A DNA stretch of 64,000 bases from Caulobacteraceae bacterium (GTDB lineage Bacteria; Pseudomonadota; Alphaproteobacteria; Caulobacterales; Caulobacteraceae), in NCBI GenBank assembly GCA_947475875.1, contig CANJME010000007.1, positions 1 to 64,000 of the forward strand, read 5' to 3'. Positions 34,488 through 42,365 of this stretch are shown piece by piece (positions within the stretch are counted from its first letter, which is position 1; each line of letters begins with the position of its first letter). The notes beneath the pieces are model-generated. The model was not told where the DNA came from, ran no database searches, and saw only the letters and a program-made list of their open reading frames with translations. The position numbers and the translations under genes are program-made.

Positions 34488-35047
34488 GCGAGCGCCCCAT
34501 CCCGCCCCGCCCGGGCCTGGGCGCCGGTCGGGCCCGACTGGCCGAAATGCTGCGCGTTGATCATGCGGGCGAGCTGGCGGCCGTGCATATCTATCGAGGC
34601 CAGCGGGCCGTGCTGAACGGCGCTCGCGGCAAGGACCGCATCGCCTTCCAGCTGCAGGAGATGGAGTCGCACGAAGCGGTCCACCTGAAACGCTTCGACG
34701 ACATCCTGAACGAGCGAAAGGTCCGCCCCACCCTGATGGCCCCGGTCTGGCGGCTGGCAGGATTTGCGCTGGGCGCGGGCACGGCCCTGATGGGCGAAAA
34801 AGCCGCGCACGCCTGCACCGAGGCGGTGGAGACGGTGATCGAGGACCATTACGCGAGGCAGATTGAAGAGCTATCCGCCCGCGAGCCCGACCTGGCGGCC
34901 GAACTCTCCGCCTTCCGCGACGACGAACTCGCCCACCGCGACCAGGCGGTGCAGGAAGGCGCGAAAGACGCGCCGGGATATCCCGTGCTAGCGGCCGTGA
35001 TCCGCGCTGGTTGCCGGGCTGCGATTGCAGTGAGCGAGAAGATCTAA
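34484..35047 (+). CDS. coq7: COQ7-type demethoxyubiquinone hydroxylase
   Basis: A 187-residue di-iron monooxygenase of ubiquinone synthesis that adds the last ring hydroxyl. The two iron half-sites are seen as MLRVDHAGELAAVHIYRGQ with EMESHEAVHL, and ETVIEDHYARQIEEL with DDELAHRD. Start is GTG in a GTGA overlap with the dsbB stop; the same DNA is also open in a longer frame from inside dsbB, which is not the real start. Confidence 0.93.
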   Translation: MSERPIPPRPGLGAGRARLAEMLRVDHAGELAAVHIYRGQRAVLNGARGKDRIAFQLQEMESHEAVHLKRFDDILNERKVRPTLMAPVWRLAGFALGAGTALMGEKAAHACTEAVETVIEDHYARQIEELSAREPDLAAELSAFRDDELAHRDQAVQEGAKDAPGYPVLAAVIRAGCRAAIAVSEKI

Positions 35048-35051
35048 GGCA

Positions 35052-35615
35052 CTAAGCCTCCAGCCGGACGTCCCAGTAGAGGTAGTCGAGCCAGCTTTCG
35101 TGCAGGTGGCCGGGCGGGAACTGACGCCCGCGTTCGAGCAGCTGGAAATGGTCCGGCCGGCGCGGCGTCAGCCTCGGAAACATGCGCGCCTCGGTCGGCG
35201 TGCGGCCACCCTTGAGCAGGTTGCAGGGCGCGCAGGCCGCGACGATGTTCTCCCAGGTGGTGCGCCCGCCCTTGGATCGCGGGATCACATGGTCGAAGGT
35301 CAGGTCCTCGCCCTTGCCGCAATATTGGCAGCAGAAACCGTCGCGCAGGAAAACGTTGAAACGGGTGAAGGCCGGCGAGCGGTCCTGGCGAACATACTGG
35401 CGCAACGAGACCACGCTGGGCAGGCGCATTTCGAAGGTAGGGGAGTGGATCAGCCGGTCATAGCTGGCGATCACGTCAACCCGTTCCAGGAAGACCGCCT
35501 TGACGACTTCCTGCCAGGGCCAGAGGGACAGCGGATAATAGGACAGCGGCCGAAAGTCGGCGTTGAGCACCAGGGCCGGATGACCCGAGAGCGTCCTTTC
35601 CGCCGCCTGCAACAT
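35052..35615 (-). CDS. HNH endonuclease family protein
   Basis: A 187-residue protein with a DUF-type N-terminal domain (VLNADFRPLSYYPLSLWPWQ) and a C-terminal HNH module: FCCQYCG, LTFDHVIPRSKGG, WENIVAACAPCN. Both zinc CxxC pairs and the catalytic His are present. This family is single-copy in many alphaproteobacteria and need not be mobile. GGAG stands six bases before the ATG at 35615. Converges on coq7 with a four-base gap. Confidence 0.9.
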   Translation of the reverse strand: MLQAAERTLSGHPALVLNADFRPLSYYPLSLWPWQEVVKAVFLERVDVIASYDRLIHSPTFEMRLPSVVSLRQYVRQDRSPAFTRFNVFLRDGFCCQYCGKGEDLTFDHVIPRSKGGRTTWENIVAACAPCNLLKGGRTPTEARMFPRLTPRRPDHFQLLERGRQFPPGHLHESWLDYLYWDVRLEA

Positions 35616-35724
35616 CACCAGCTCCGCACGGGGACTGGACTATGATCGGGAACGCTGAACCTGAAGACCCCAACTCCCTCTTGAAAGGCCGGAATCGCTG
35701 TGGGCGACACCATGGGGCGAAGAT

Positions 35725-35762
35725 AATCCCGATATCGTGACAGCTTCAACCGTATCGGGATT
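35725..35762. repeat. Perfect inverted repeat upstream of the HNH gene
   Basis: AATCCCGATA (35725-35734) and TATCGGGATT (35753-35762) are exact inverse copies with 18 bases between. It lies in the 224-base gap between the HNH gene and the small peptide gene, about 110 bases before the HNH start. It could be an operator or a terminator; no T-run follows. A second GC-rich stem (CCGTCCG with CGGACGG, about 35778-35808) in the same gap could end the peptide transcript. Confidence 0.6.
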
Positions 35763-35839
35763 TGGCGTCGGGAGGGACCGTCCGATGTCTGCGAGAGGCG
35801 GACGGCCCCTCCCCGCCGGGCGCGTATCTGGGGGGAGGG

Positions 35840-35944
35840 TTACGCGCCGAGAACCAGGGTGGCGCCGGCGAGAAGAACGCCCAGGGCGACCAGAAGCACC
35901 GACACCTTGTCGATAACTCGTTCGAAAACTTGAACCTTTTGCAT
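35840..35944 (-). CDS. Small single-helix membrane peptide, 34 residues
   Basis: A short ORF starting MQKVQVFERVIDKVSVLLVA and ending GATLVLGA. It has a short amphipathic charged N-terminus (Lys, Glu, Arg, Asp) and one hydrophobic helix of about 20 residues, so it should insert in the inner membrane. GGGAG lies eight bases before the ATG, and a well-formed sigma-70 promoter (36026-36053) precedes it by about 80 bases. These three independent signals make it credible despite its size. No known family. It diverges from a TetR gene. Confidence 0.65.
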   Translation of the reverse strand: MQKVQVFERVIDKVSVLLVALGVLLAGATLVLGA

Positions 35945-36025
35945 GACTGAAACTCCCATCCTCTTGCCCTTGCGGGCCTCCTGCAGGCGCCCCGAAGCGG
36001 GTCGCCGTCCTATCTGGACAGTGCT

Positions 36026-36053
36026 TAGATAGCATACATCTGAACGGCGTCAA
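36026..36053 (-). promoter_or_regulatory. Sigma-70-type promoter of the small peptide gene
   Basis: Minus strand TTGACG (36048-36053), 16-bp spacer, then TATCTA (36026-36031) preceded by TGC, an extended -10. The predicted start is about 75 bases before the peptide ATG, leaving a leader long enough for control. Confidence 0.6.
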
Positions 36054-36060
36054 GATAATC

Positions 36061-36099
36061 TTTACAGCGTTTGGATATCGGACTAGGGTGTGTCCAAAC
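36061..36099 (+). promoter_or_regulatory. Candidate promoter and operator dyad of the TetR gene
   Basis: TTTACA (36061-36066), 17 bp, then TAGGGT (36084-36089) can serve as a promoter. The dyad GTTTGGA (36069-36075) and TCCAAAC (36093-36099) brackets the -10 box. A repressor binding this dyad would block the promoter, so autoregulation by the TetR protein is likely; the small peptide promoter is only a few bases away and could be controlled too. Confidence 0.45.
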
Positions 36100-36130
36100 G
36101 GCCACAACAAGGCCGAAGAGGAACCGGCCC

Positions 36131-36748
36131 ATGACCAAAAAGCCCGAGGAAGCGCGCGCCTATCACCACGGCGACCTTCGCCGGGCGCTGATCCTGGCGG
36201 CCGAACGGATCCTCGAAAAGGATGGCCCGAACGCCCTTTCGCTGCGCGCCGTGGCCCGCGAGGCCGGTGTTTCAGCCGCCGCGCCCTATCACCATTTCAA
36301 GGACAAGGACGAGCTGCTGGCCGCCGTCGCTCACCAGGGGTTTGAGATGCTGGCCGAGGCCATGGCCAAGGCGGCCGACCAGGTCGAAGACCCCTTTGCG
36401 CGCGTCAACGCCATCGGGGTGGCCTATGTCTGTTTCGCCCGCGATAACCGGGCGCTCTATCATTTGATGTACGATTCCAACCGCCGGGAGAATTTCCGCG
36501 CCGAACCGCGCAAGTCCGGCGAAGGCCCCGGCGGCGTTACGGTCAGGGCCCTGACCCGGGCGGCGGGCGGCGCCGAGGTCGATCCCCTGCAACTGGAGCT
36601 GCGCCAGGTGGCCGGCTGGTGCATCACCCATGGCCTGGCGGAGATGGAAGCCAGTCGCGAATTCGCGGACCTCAAGCAACGGCTGGGCGGCGACAAAGCC
36701 TTCTACAGCGCGGTGCTCGCGCAACTGGCCCCCCCGCGCAAAGGGTGA
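36131..36748 (+). CDS. TetR-family transcriptional regulator
   Basis: A 205-residue repressor. The N-terminal helix-turn-helix reads AERILEKDGPNALSLRAVAREAGVSAAAPYHHFKDKDELL, cut here as a continuous TetR motif near residues 23-62. The C-terminal domain has a TetR_C WHG-type look (ARDNRALYHLMYDS). ATG at 36131 follows AGAGGAA. It overlaps gluQ by GTGA, which may be accidental co-transcription. The likely target is its own divergent region with the membrane peptide. Confidence 0.92.
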   Translation: MTKKPEEARAYHHGDLRRALILAAERILEKDGPNALSLRAVAREAGVSAAAPYHHFKDKDELLAAVAHQGFEMLAEAMAKAADQVEDPFARVNAIGVAYVCFARDNRALYHLMYDSNRRENFRAEPRKSGEGPGGVTVRALTRAAGGAEVDPLQLELRQVAGWCITHGLAEMEASREFADLKQRLGGDKAFYSAVLAQLAPPRKG

Positions 36749-37569
36749 TCACGCGTTTTGCCCCCTCGCCCACCGGCTATCTCCACTGGGGGCACGCCTT
36801 TTCGGCCTTGACGGCCTTCGCCTCGGCGCACGAGGCGGGAGACCGGTTCATCCTGCGCATCGAGGACATCGACGCCACCCGCTGCCGGCCGGAGTACGAG
36901 GCGGCGATCTTCGAGGACCTCGCCTGGCTGGGCCTTTCCTGGGAATCGCCCGTCCGCCGCCAGTCCGACCACATGGCGGACTATCGCATCGCCCTGGATA
37001 GCCTGACCGCCAGGGGTCTGGCCTATCGCTGTTTCCGCACCCGGCGCGAGGTGGTGGACGCCATGGCGAGCGCCCCGCACGGACCGCAGGAAGCCTTTAC
37101 CGGCGCGGCCCTGCCTGCAGCCGAGGAGGCGCGGCGGCTGGGGGCCGGAGAGGCATTCGCCTGGCGGCTATCGCTGTTGGCGGCGAGGGATGAACTTGGC
37201 GCGGCCTGGGACGACCTTAGTTTCGTCGACGAGATCGCCGGGCCCACAAAAGCCCGCCCCGAACTGGCCGGAGACATCGTGCTGGCGCGCAAGGACGTCG
37301 GCGTCGCCTACCACCTGGCCGTGGTCCATGACGACGCCCTGCAGGAGATCACCCACGTCATCCGCGGCGAGGACCTGTTCGAAGCCACCCACATCCAACG
37401 CCTGCTGCAGGCGCTGCTGGGCCTGCCGAAGCCGGTTTATCGGCATCATCGGTTGGTCATGGGTGACGACGGCAAACGCCTGGCCAAGCGCGACAAGGCC
37501 GAGACCTTGAGCGAGCTGCGGGCGCGCGGCGTCACCGCCGCCGACGTGCGGGCCGGCCTGGGCTTCTAG
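36745..37569 (+). CDS. gluQ: Glutamyl-Q tRNA(Asp) synthetase
   Basis: A 274-residue paralogue of the catalytic core of glutamyl-tRNA synthetase that attaches glutamate to queuosine in tRNA-Asp. The HIGH motif region reads RFAPSPTGYLHWGHAFSAL and the KMSKS-like region is GKRLAKRDKAE; the anticodon-binding domain is absent, as expected. The zinc-ligand cysteines found in some homologues are not evident near AYRCFRTRREV. Start is the GTG inside the TetR stop. Confidence 0.93.
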   Translation: MITRFAPSPTGYLHWGHAFSALTAFASAHEAGDRFILRIEDIDATRCRPEYEAAIFEDLAWLGLSWESPVRRQSDHMADYRIALDSLTARGLAYRCFRTRREVVDAMASAPHGPQEAFTGAALPAAEEARRLGAGEAFAWRLSLLAARDELGAAWDDLSFVDEIAGPTKARPELAGDIVLARKDVGVAYHLAVVHDDALQEITHVIRGEDLFEATHIQRLLQALLGLPKPVYRHHRLVMGDDGKRLAKRDKAETLSELRARGVTAADVRAGLGF

Positions 37570-38189
37570 CCCTTCAACAGCGCGTCGATCAGGGCGTGGG
37601 CTTCCCTACCGTTCCAGTCGGCAGGGCCTTCGAGGCGCGCGACCTCCATCCCGTCCTTGCCGTAGAAGAAAGTCGTCGGGAAATTGGTCGCGCCAGGCTG
37701 AAACTTGAAGGCGTAGTCGATGCCGCCAGCGGAATAGAACTTGAGCGGCGGCGTGCCGGCCAGTTGCGCCCTGGCTTTTTCCAGGTCCGCCGGCACATCG
37801 CTGTTCACCGCGATCACCATGACATCCTTGCCTTCATAGGCCTTTTGCAGGGCGGCCAGGGTCGGCATTTCGGTCCGGCAGGGCAAGCACCAGGTGGCCC
37901 ACAGATTCACGACCAGCACCTTGCCCTTCAAGTCGGTCAGCTTGACGGGATTGCCGTCGGGACCGGTGAGGGCGACGTCGGGCGGCGGCGCGGCCGGCGG
38001 CTCCATCGCCACCGGGGCCTCGGGATACTTCGGATTGACCGGGTTCATCACCCCCGGGACCTTGAGCAGGGCGAGATCACCCTTGCGATATTTGGTCATG
38101 CCGGTGGAGGGCGAGCAGCCTATGGCGTATAGCAAGCCCGCGCCGCACAATACGGCCACGCTCAACCTGAGTTTCCGGACGTTCTGCAT
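37566..38189 (-). CDS. TlpA/ResA-type thioredoxin-like protein
   Basis: A 207-residue membrane-tethered thiol-disulfide protein. The N-terminal hydrophobic segment ends LLYAIGCSP, which may be a lipobox. A Pro-rich linker leads to a thioredoxin fold with [12 protein letters not shown] and the cis-Pro in TNFPTTFF. Family roles are cytochrome c or oxidase maturation. The start codon touches the argH start codon (cat/atg). Confidence 0.9.
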   Translation of the reverse strand: MQNVRKLRLSVAVLCGAGLLYAIGCSPSTGMTKYRKGDLALLKVPGVMNPVNPKYPEAPVAMEPPAAPPPDVALTGPDGNPVKLTDLKGKVLVVNLWATWCLPCRTEMPTLAALQKAYEGKDVMVIAVNSDVPADLEKARAQLAGTPPLKFYSAGGIDYAFKFQPGATNFPTTFFYGKDGMEVARLEGPADWNGREAHALIDALLKG

Positions 38190-39620
38190 ATGACCAAGTC
38201 TCCACCCAAAGCTCGGGGCTCCAATGCCCAAGGAACGGCTGCAGGGCAAGCGATGTGGGGCGGCCGTTTTTCGGAAAAGCCCTCCGACCTGATGCAGGCG
38301 ATCAATGTCTCCATCGGTTTTGACCGGCGGCTGGCCATGCAGGATCTGGCCGGATCGCGGGCCCATGCCGCCATGCTGGCCAAGGTGGGCGTGATTTCAA
38401 CGAAGGACGAGGCCGCCATCCAGAAGGGTCTGTCGAAAATCGAGGCCGAAATCCGCAAGGGCGCGTTTCCGTACCGGGACGAGTTCGAGGACATCCACCT
38501 CAATATCGAGGCGCGGCTGAAAGAACTGATCGGCCCGGCGGCCGGGCGGCTGCATACGGCCCGGTCACGCAACGACCAGGTGGCGCTGGATTTCCGCCTC
38601 TGGGTGCGCGAGGCCTGTGACCGGTCGATTGGCCAAATCGAGGCGCTGCAACGGGCGCTGCTCGCCAAGGCTGAACCCAACGCCGATACCCTGATGCCGG
38701 GCTTCACCCATCTGCAGCCCGCCCAGCCGGTGACCTTTGGCCATCACCTGATGGCTTATGTCGAGATGTTCGGCCGCGACGCTTCCCGCTTTGCCGATGC
38801 ACGGACGCGGATGAACGAGAGCCCTCTGGGCGCGGCGGCGCTGGCCGGCTCCCCCTTCCCGATCGACAGGCAGATGACGGCCAAGGCCTTGGGCTTTGAC
38901 GGGCCGACCCATAATTCGCTGGATAGCGTCGCGGCGCGGGACTTTGCGCTGGAGGCGCTCTCGGCGGCGACCATCTGTTCGGTGCACCTGTCGCGCCTGG
39001 CCGAAGAGATCGTGCTGTGGGTGACGCCCCAGTTCAGCTTCATCACCCTGTCCGACGCCTTCACCACCGGCTCGTCGATCATGCCGCAGAAGAAGAATCC
39101 GGATGCCGCTGAACTCGTCCGCGCCAAGATCGGCCGGGTGATGGGCGCTCTGACGGGCCTCACCCTGGTGATGAAGGGCCTGCCCATGACCTATTCAAAG
39201 GACATGCAGGAAGACAAGGAACAGGTCTTCGCAGGCTTCGACGCCCTCGAACTGAGCCTGGCCGCTATGACCGGGATGGTCGCCGACCTGACGCCCAATG
39301 CCGCGCGCATGGAAGCGGCCGCCGGGTCCGGCTATTCGACCGCCACCGACCTTGCCGACTGGCTGGTGCGGGAAACCGGCCTGCCGTTCCGCGAGGCGCA
39401 CCATGTGACGGGCGCTGCGGTCAAGCGCGCGGAAAAGCTGGGTGTCGGTTTGGCTGACCTGCCGCTCGCGGACTTGCAGAAACTGAACGCGAACATCACC
39501 AAATCCGTCTATGGGGTGCTGACGCCGAAGGCCTCGGCCGCCAGCCGCAAATCCTATGGCGGCACGGCTCCGGCCCAGGTGCGAAAGCAGATCAAGCGCT
39601 GGAAGGAAAAGCTCGCATGA
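38190..39620 (+). CDS. argH: Argininosuccinate lyase
   Basis: Last step of arginine synthesis: argininosuccinate to arginine and fumarate. A 476-residue member of the fumarase/aspartase superfamily with the signature [14 protein letters not shown], substrate motif [13 protein letters not shown], and [16 protein letters not shown]. The first 21 residues precede the conserved [14 protein letters not shown]; the ATG at 38253 is an alternative start. The listed ATG has no Shine-Dalgarno and may be leaderless. Followed by lptM and lysA with ATGA overlaps. Confidence 0.95.
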   Translation: MTKSPPKARGSNAQGTAAGQAMWGGRFSEKPSDLMQAINVSIGFDRRLAMQDLAGSRAHAAMLAKVGVISTKDEAAIQKGLSKIEAEIRKGAFPYRDEFEDIHLNIEARLKELIGPAAGRLHTARSRNDQVALDFRLWVREACDRSIGQIEALQRALLAKAEPNADTLMPGFTHLQPAQPVTFGHHLMAYVEMFGRDASRFADARTRMNESPLGAAALAGSPFPIDRQMTAKALGFDGPTHNSLDSVAARDFALEALSAATICSVHLSRLAEEIVLWVTPQFSFITLSDAFTTGSSIMPQKKNPDAAELVRAKIGRVMGALTGLTLVMKGLPMTYSKDMQEDKEQVFAGFDALELSLAAMTGMVADLTPNAARMEAAAGSGYSTATDLADWLVRETGLPFREAHHVTGAAVKRAEKLGVGLADLPLADLQKLNANITKSVYGVLTPKASAASRKSYGGTAPAQVRKQIKRWKEKLA

Positions 39621-39742
39621 CCCGCGCCATTATCGTTCTCGCGGTCGCCGCGATCGCCCTTTGCGCCTGCGGCAAGCGCGGCGAACTGCAGCGTCCCGGC
39701 CCCCGGTTCGACGAGCCAACGAGAGCCGCTCCCGCCAAATGA
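39617..39742 (+). CDS. lptM: LptM/YifL-type small lipoprotein
   Basis: A 41-residue lipoprotein: [18 protein letters not shown] leader with lipobox, then [16 protein letters not shown], which matches the CGxKGxL pattern of LptM. LptM helps oxidative maturation of the LPS translocon LptD. The gene fills the gap between argH and lysA with ATGA overlaps at both ends, the same neighbourhood seen in many proteobacteria. Easy to miss because of its size. Confidence 0.88.
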   Translation: MTRAIIVLAVAAIALCACGKRGELQRPGPRFDEPTRAAPAK

Positions 39743-41019
39743 ATCACTTCGAACTCCAGAACGGCGAGCTCGCCTGCGAAGGCGCGCCGCTGACGGCCAT
39801 CGCCAAGGCCGTCGGCACGCCGGTCTATGTCTACTCGACGGCGACGCTGGTCAGGCATTACCAAGTGTTCACCGGCGCCTTCCGGGCCCATCCTAACCTC
39901 GGCGAGCCGCTGGTCGCCTATGCCGTGAAGGCCAATTCGAACCTCTCGGTGCTGAAAACCCTGGGCGATCTGGGGGCCGGGGCCGACACCGTGTCGGAAG
40001 GCGAAATCCGCCGCGCGCTCGCCGCCGGCATTCCGCCCGAGCGGATCGTCTTTTCCGGCGTCGGCAAGACGGCCCGCGAGATCGCCTTCGCCCTGAAAGT
40101 CGGCGTCGCCGAGATCAACGTCGAATCCGAGCCCGAGATGCTGATGGTCGCGGGCGTCGCCGCCCAGCTGGGCATGCGGGCGACCATCGCCATCCGGGTC
40201 AATCCCAATGTGTCGGCCGGCGGTCATGCCAAGATCGCCACCGGCAAGGCCGTGGACAAGTTCGGCGTCTCCTTCGCCGAGGCCGCGCGTCTCTATGCCA
40301 ACGCCTCGAACAACGCCGCGCTGAACCCGGTGGGTGTCGCCTGCCACATCGGCAGCCAGATCACCGACCTTGCCCCCATGCGTGAGGCCTTCACCAAAAT
40401 GCGGGGCCTGGTTGAACAGCTGCGCGTCGAGGGGCTGAAGGTCGAACGGCTAGATCTCGGCGGCGGCCTGGGCGTGCCCTATTTCCACATGCCCGACCCG
40501 CCAGGCGTGAAGGACTACGCCGCCATGATCGCCGAGGTGCTGGGCGATCTGAAAGTGCAGCTGGCCTTCGAGCCCGGCCGGCTGATCGCCGCCAATGCCG
40601 GCGTGCTGCTGGCTCGCGTGCTGCACATCCACGAGCGGCCGGAGGGCCGGCGCTTCGCTGTGCTGGACGCGGCCATGAACGACCTCGTACGGCCGGCCAT
40701 GTACGACGCCTATCACGACATCCGGCCGGTCAAGCCGCGCGAGGGCGAGCCCCTGCTCTATGACGTGGTCGGCCCGGTCTGCGAAACGGGTGATACCTTC
40801 ACCCGCGAGCGTCTCTTGCCGCCCCTGGAAGCCGGCGATCTCGTCGCCTTCATGAGCGCCGGGGCTTACGGGGCCTCGATGTCCAGCGAATACAACACCC
40901 GCCCCCTCGTTCCAGAGGTTCTGGTCAAGGGCGGCAATTTCGCGGTCGTGCGGCCCCGGCCCAGCTACGACGAGATGCTGGCGAGGGAACCGCTGGCGGA
41001 GTGGCTGGGGTCGCACTAG
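39739..41019 (+). CDS. lysA: Diaminopimelate decarboxylase
   Basis: Final step of lysine synthesis, PLP-dependent. 426 residues; the PLP lysine lies in AYAVKANSNLSVL, the glycine loop in DLGGGLGVPY, and the dimer-site motifs GPVCETGD and AGAYGASMSSEYN are intact. Fold-type III. Start at the ATG overlapping the lptM stop. Confidence 0.97.
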   Translation: MNHFELQNGELACEGAPLTAIAKAVGTPVYVYSTATLVRHYQVFTGAFRAHPNLGEPLVAYAVKANSNLSVLKTLGDLGAGADTVSEGEIRRALAAGIPPERIVFSGVGKTAREIAFALKVGVAEINVESEPEMLMVAGVAAQLGMRATIAIRVNPNVSAGGHAKIATGKAVDKFGVSFAEAARLYANASNNAALNPVGVACHIGSQITDLAPMREAFTKMRGLVEQLRVEGLKVERLDLGGGLGVPYFHMPDPPGVKDYAAMIAEVLGDLKVQLAFEPGRLIAANAGVLLARVLHIHERPEGRRFAVLDAAMNDLVRPAMYDAYHDIRPVKPREGEPLLYDVVGPVCETGDTFTRERLLPPLEAGDLVAFMSAGAYGASMSSEYNTRPLVPEVLVKGGNFAVVRPRPSYDEMLAREPLAEWLGSH

Positions 41020-41045
41020 GCTCGAACAAGGAGAGCAACGCGCCC

Positions 41046-41744
41046 ATGACCGCCATCGCACGCGTCTTCGGTTCCAGCTTCTTGTCACTTGTCGTTGCGG
41101 CCGTTCTTGGCGTTTGCATCCCTTCAACAACGCTCGCCGGGGACGATGCTCGGACGAGGTATGCAAACCGCATCGCCATTCCGCCTAGTTCATGCGCGCT
41201 AGAAACGCCCCCTAGTGCCCCACCGCGCCTTTCAGCCCACGTGAGGGCCGAAGCCGACATGCTGTACTTTGACCTACGCAACGATGGCTCACAGAGTCTG
41301 TGCATCTGGTCGCCGTTCGGACAGCCCTACTTCCCTGACACGCTGATGATGGTGCATTTGCGCGACGAGGACGGCCGCAAGAGCGATCTTCACACAGCTT
41401 CACCCCACTCCCAGCTTTATTCACCTGATGAGATGCGGCCTCGAATGGTCCGCTTTCCCCCCGGCGCCAAACTTCAGGGCAGGTATGACCTGTCGGCGCT
41501 GAGGGTGTTCATCGGCTCAACCGCACTCCGGAGTGGTTTTGAGAACGAGATGCCAATGCGTTTTGATTTGTTGGTGACGTACCAGGAGAGAGTCCCTCCT
41601 CCTGGCCAGCCGAAGATTATTGACTCGGCGTCTCGAGGGCTGAAGGAACTTTCGATCTCTCCTCCAGAGAGCTGTTTTTTGCGGGTTTCTGGCGAAACCT
41701 ATTCTGCAGAGTGCAAGCCGGCCGACAGTCCTATCCGCCAGTAG
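41046..41744 (+). CDS. Exported protein of unknown function
   Basis: A 232-residue protein with a signal peptide ending near TTLAG. Four further cysteines are scattered in the mature part, and the sequence is beta-rich. No named family. Codon use differs from the neighbours: many third-position A and T (for example TCT, CCT, TTT, TTG near the 3' end), so acquisition by transfer is possible. The last 14 bases overlap the end of the convergent phosphoribosyltransferase gene. Start follows AAGGAG at a somewhat long distance. Confidence 0.75.
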   Translation: MTAIARVFGSSFLSLVVAAVLGVCIPSTTLAGDDARTRYANRIAIPPSSCALETPPSAPPRLSAHVRAEADMLYFDLRNDGSQSLCIWSPFGQPYFPDTLMMVHLRDEDGRKSDLHTASPHSQLYSPDEMRPRMVRFPPGAKLQGRYDLSALRVFIGSTALRSGFENEMPMRFDLLVTYQERVPPPGQPKIIDSASRGLKELSISPPESCFLRVSGETYSAECKPADSPIRQ

Positions 41745-42249
41745 TTATTCCGGGCCAGCCTCTTCCCCGACCGGCATTGTCCATCCCGTAGCCGACCAGG
41801 AATTCCGCCGGCGCCTCCCAGGCGACAAAATCGGGAACGATGGCCCGGTCCGAGGGCCAGGGTTTGCGCGCGAAGACGCAGGTCTGGACCTCGGCGGCCC
41901 CGGCTTCGCGAACCATCCGGGCTGCCTGGGCCAAAGACGTTCCGGAATCCAGGACGTCATCGATGATCAGCACCCTTCGCCCGGCGATTTCGCGCTGCAG
42001 GCCGGCGCGCACCTCGCAGGCGCCGGCGCTTGTCCGCGCATCGCCATAACTGGCCAGCCACAGGCAGTCGAATAACGGATCGCGGCCGAGCCTCGCCAGG
42101 GCCCGGGTCAGGTCGGCGGCGAACCAGAGGCCGCCGGTCAGCAGGCAAACGCAGACCGTGTAGTCATCGATGGCCGGCGCGATCTTGCGGGCGATGGTCT
42201 CGACGCGAGCGGCGATTTCGCCCTCGGTTAGGAGGCAAGTATCCGGCAT
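41731..42249 (-). CDS. Phosphoribosyltransferase, hypoxanthine type
   Basis: A 172-residue type I PRTase. The PRPP loop is VLIIDDVLDSGTSL and the pyrophosphate loop is LLTGGLWFAADL. The hood region EFLVGYGMDN resembles hypoxanthine-guanine enzymes, so purine salvage is the likely role, though a xanthine or generic PRTase cannot be excluded. Confidence 0.85.
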   Translation of the reverse strand: MPDTCLLTEGEIAARVETIARKIAPAIDDYTVCVCLLTGGLWFAADLTRALARLGRDPLFDCLWLASYGDARTSAGACEVRAGLQREIAGRRVLIIDDVLDSGTSLAQAARMVREAGAAEVQTCVFARKPWPSDRAIVPDFVAWEAPAEFLVGYGMDNAGRGRGWPGITTGG

Positions 42250-42257
42250 TTTTTCAT

Positions 42258-42362
42258 CCGCTCATCCCCGCGAAGGCGGGGACCCATGCAGCCCTTGCCA
42301 TATCACCGCCCGCCGAGGGGTTGAAAGATTGGCTGGGTCCCCGCCTTCGCGGGGATGAGCGG
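42258..42362. repeat. Bipartite palindromic element (family B)
   Basis: A perfect 29-bp inverted repeat: 42258-42286 and 42334-42362, each arm with an inner hairpin TCCCCGCGAAGGCGGGGA. This is the alphaproteobacterial 'CCCCGCgaaGGCGGGG' type, different in sequence from the family at 1310, 50971 and 52787. It lies between the zinc-ribbon gene stop and the phosphoribosyltransferase start. Confidence 0.85.
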
Positions 42363-42365
42363 TTG

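Noticed and set aside
35052-35615. HNH protein considered as a mobile or homing endonuclease
   Set aside because: No intron, intein or phage genes nearby; the N-terminal domain matches a chromosomal HNH family of alphaproteobacteria.
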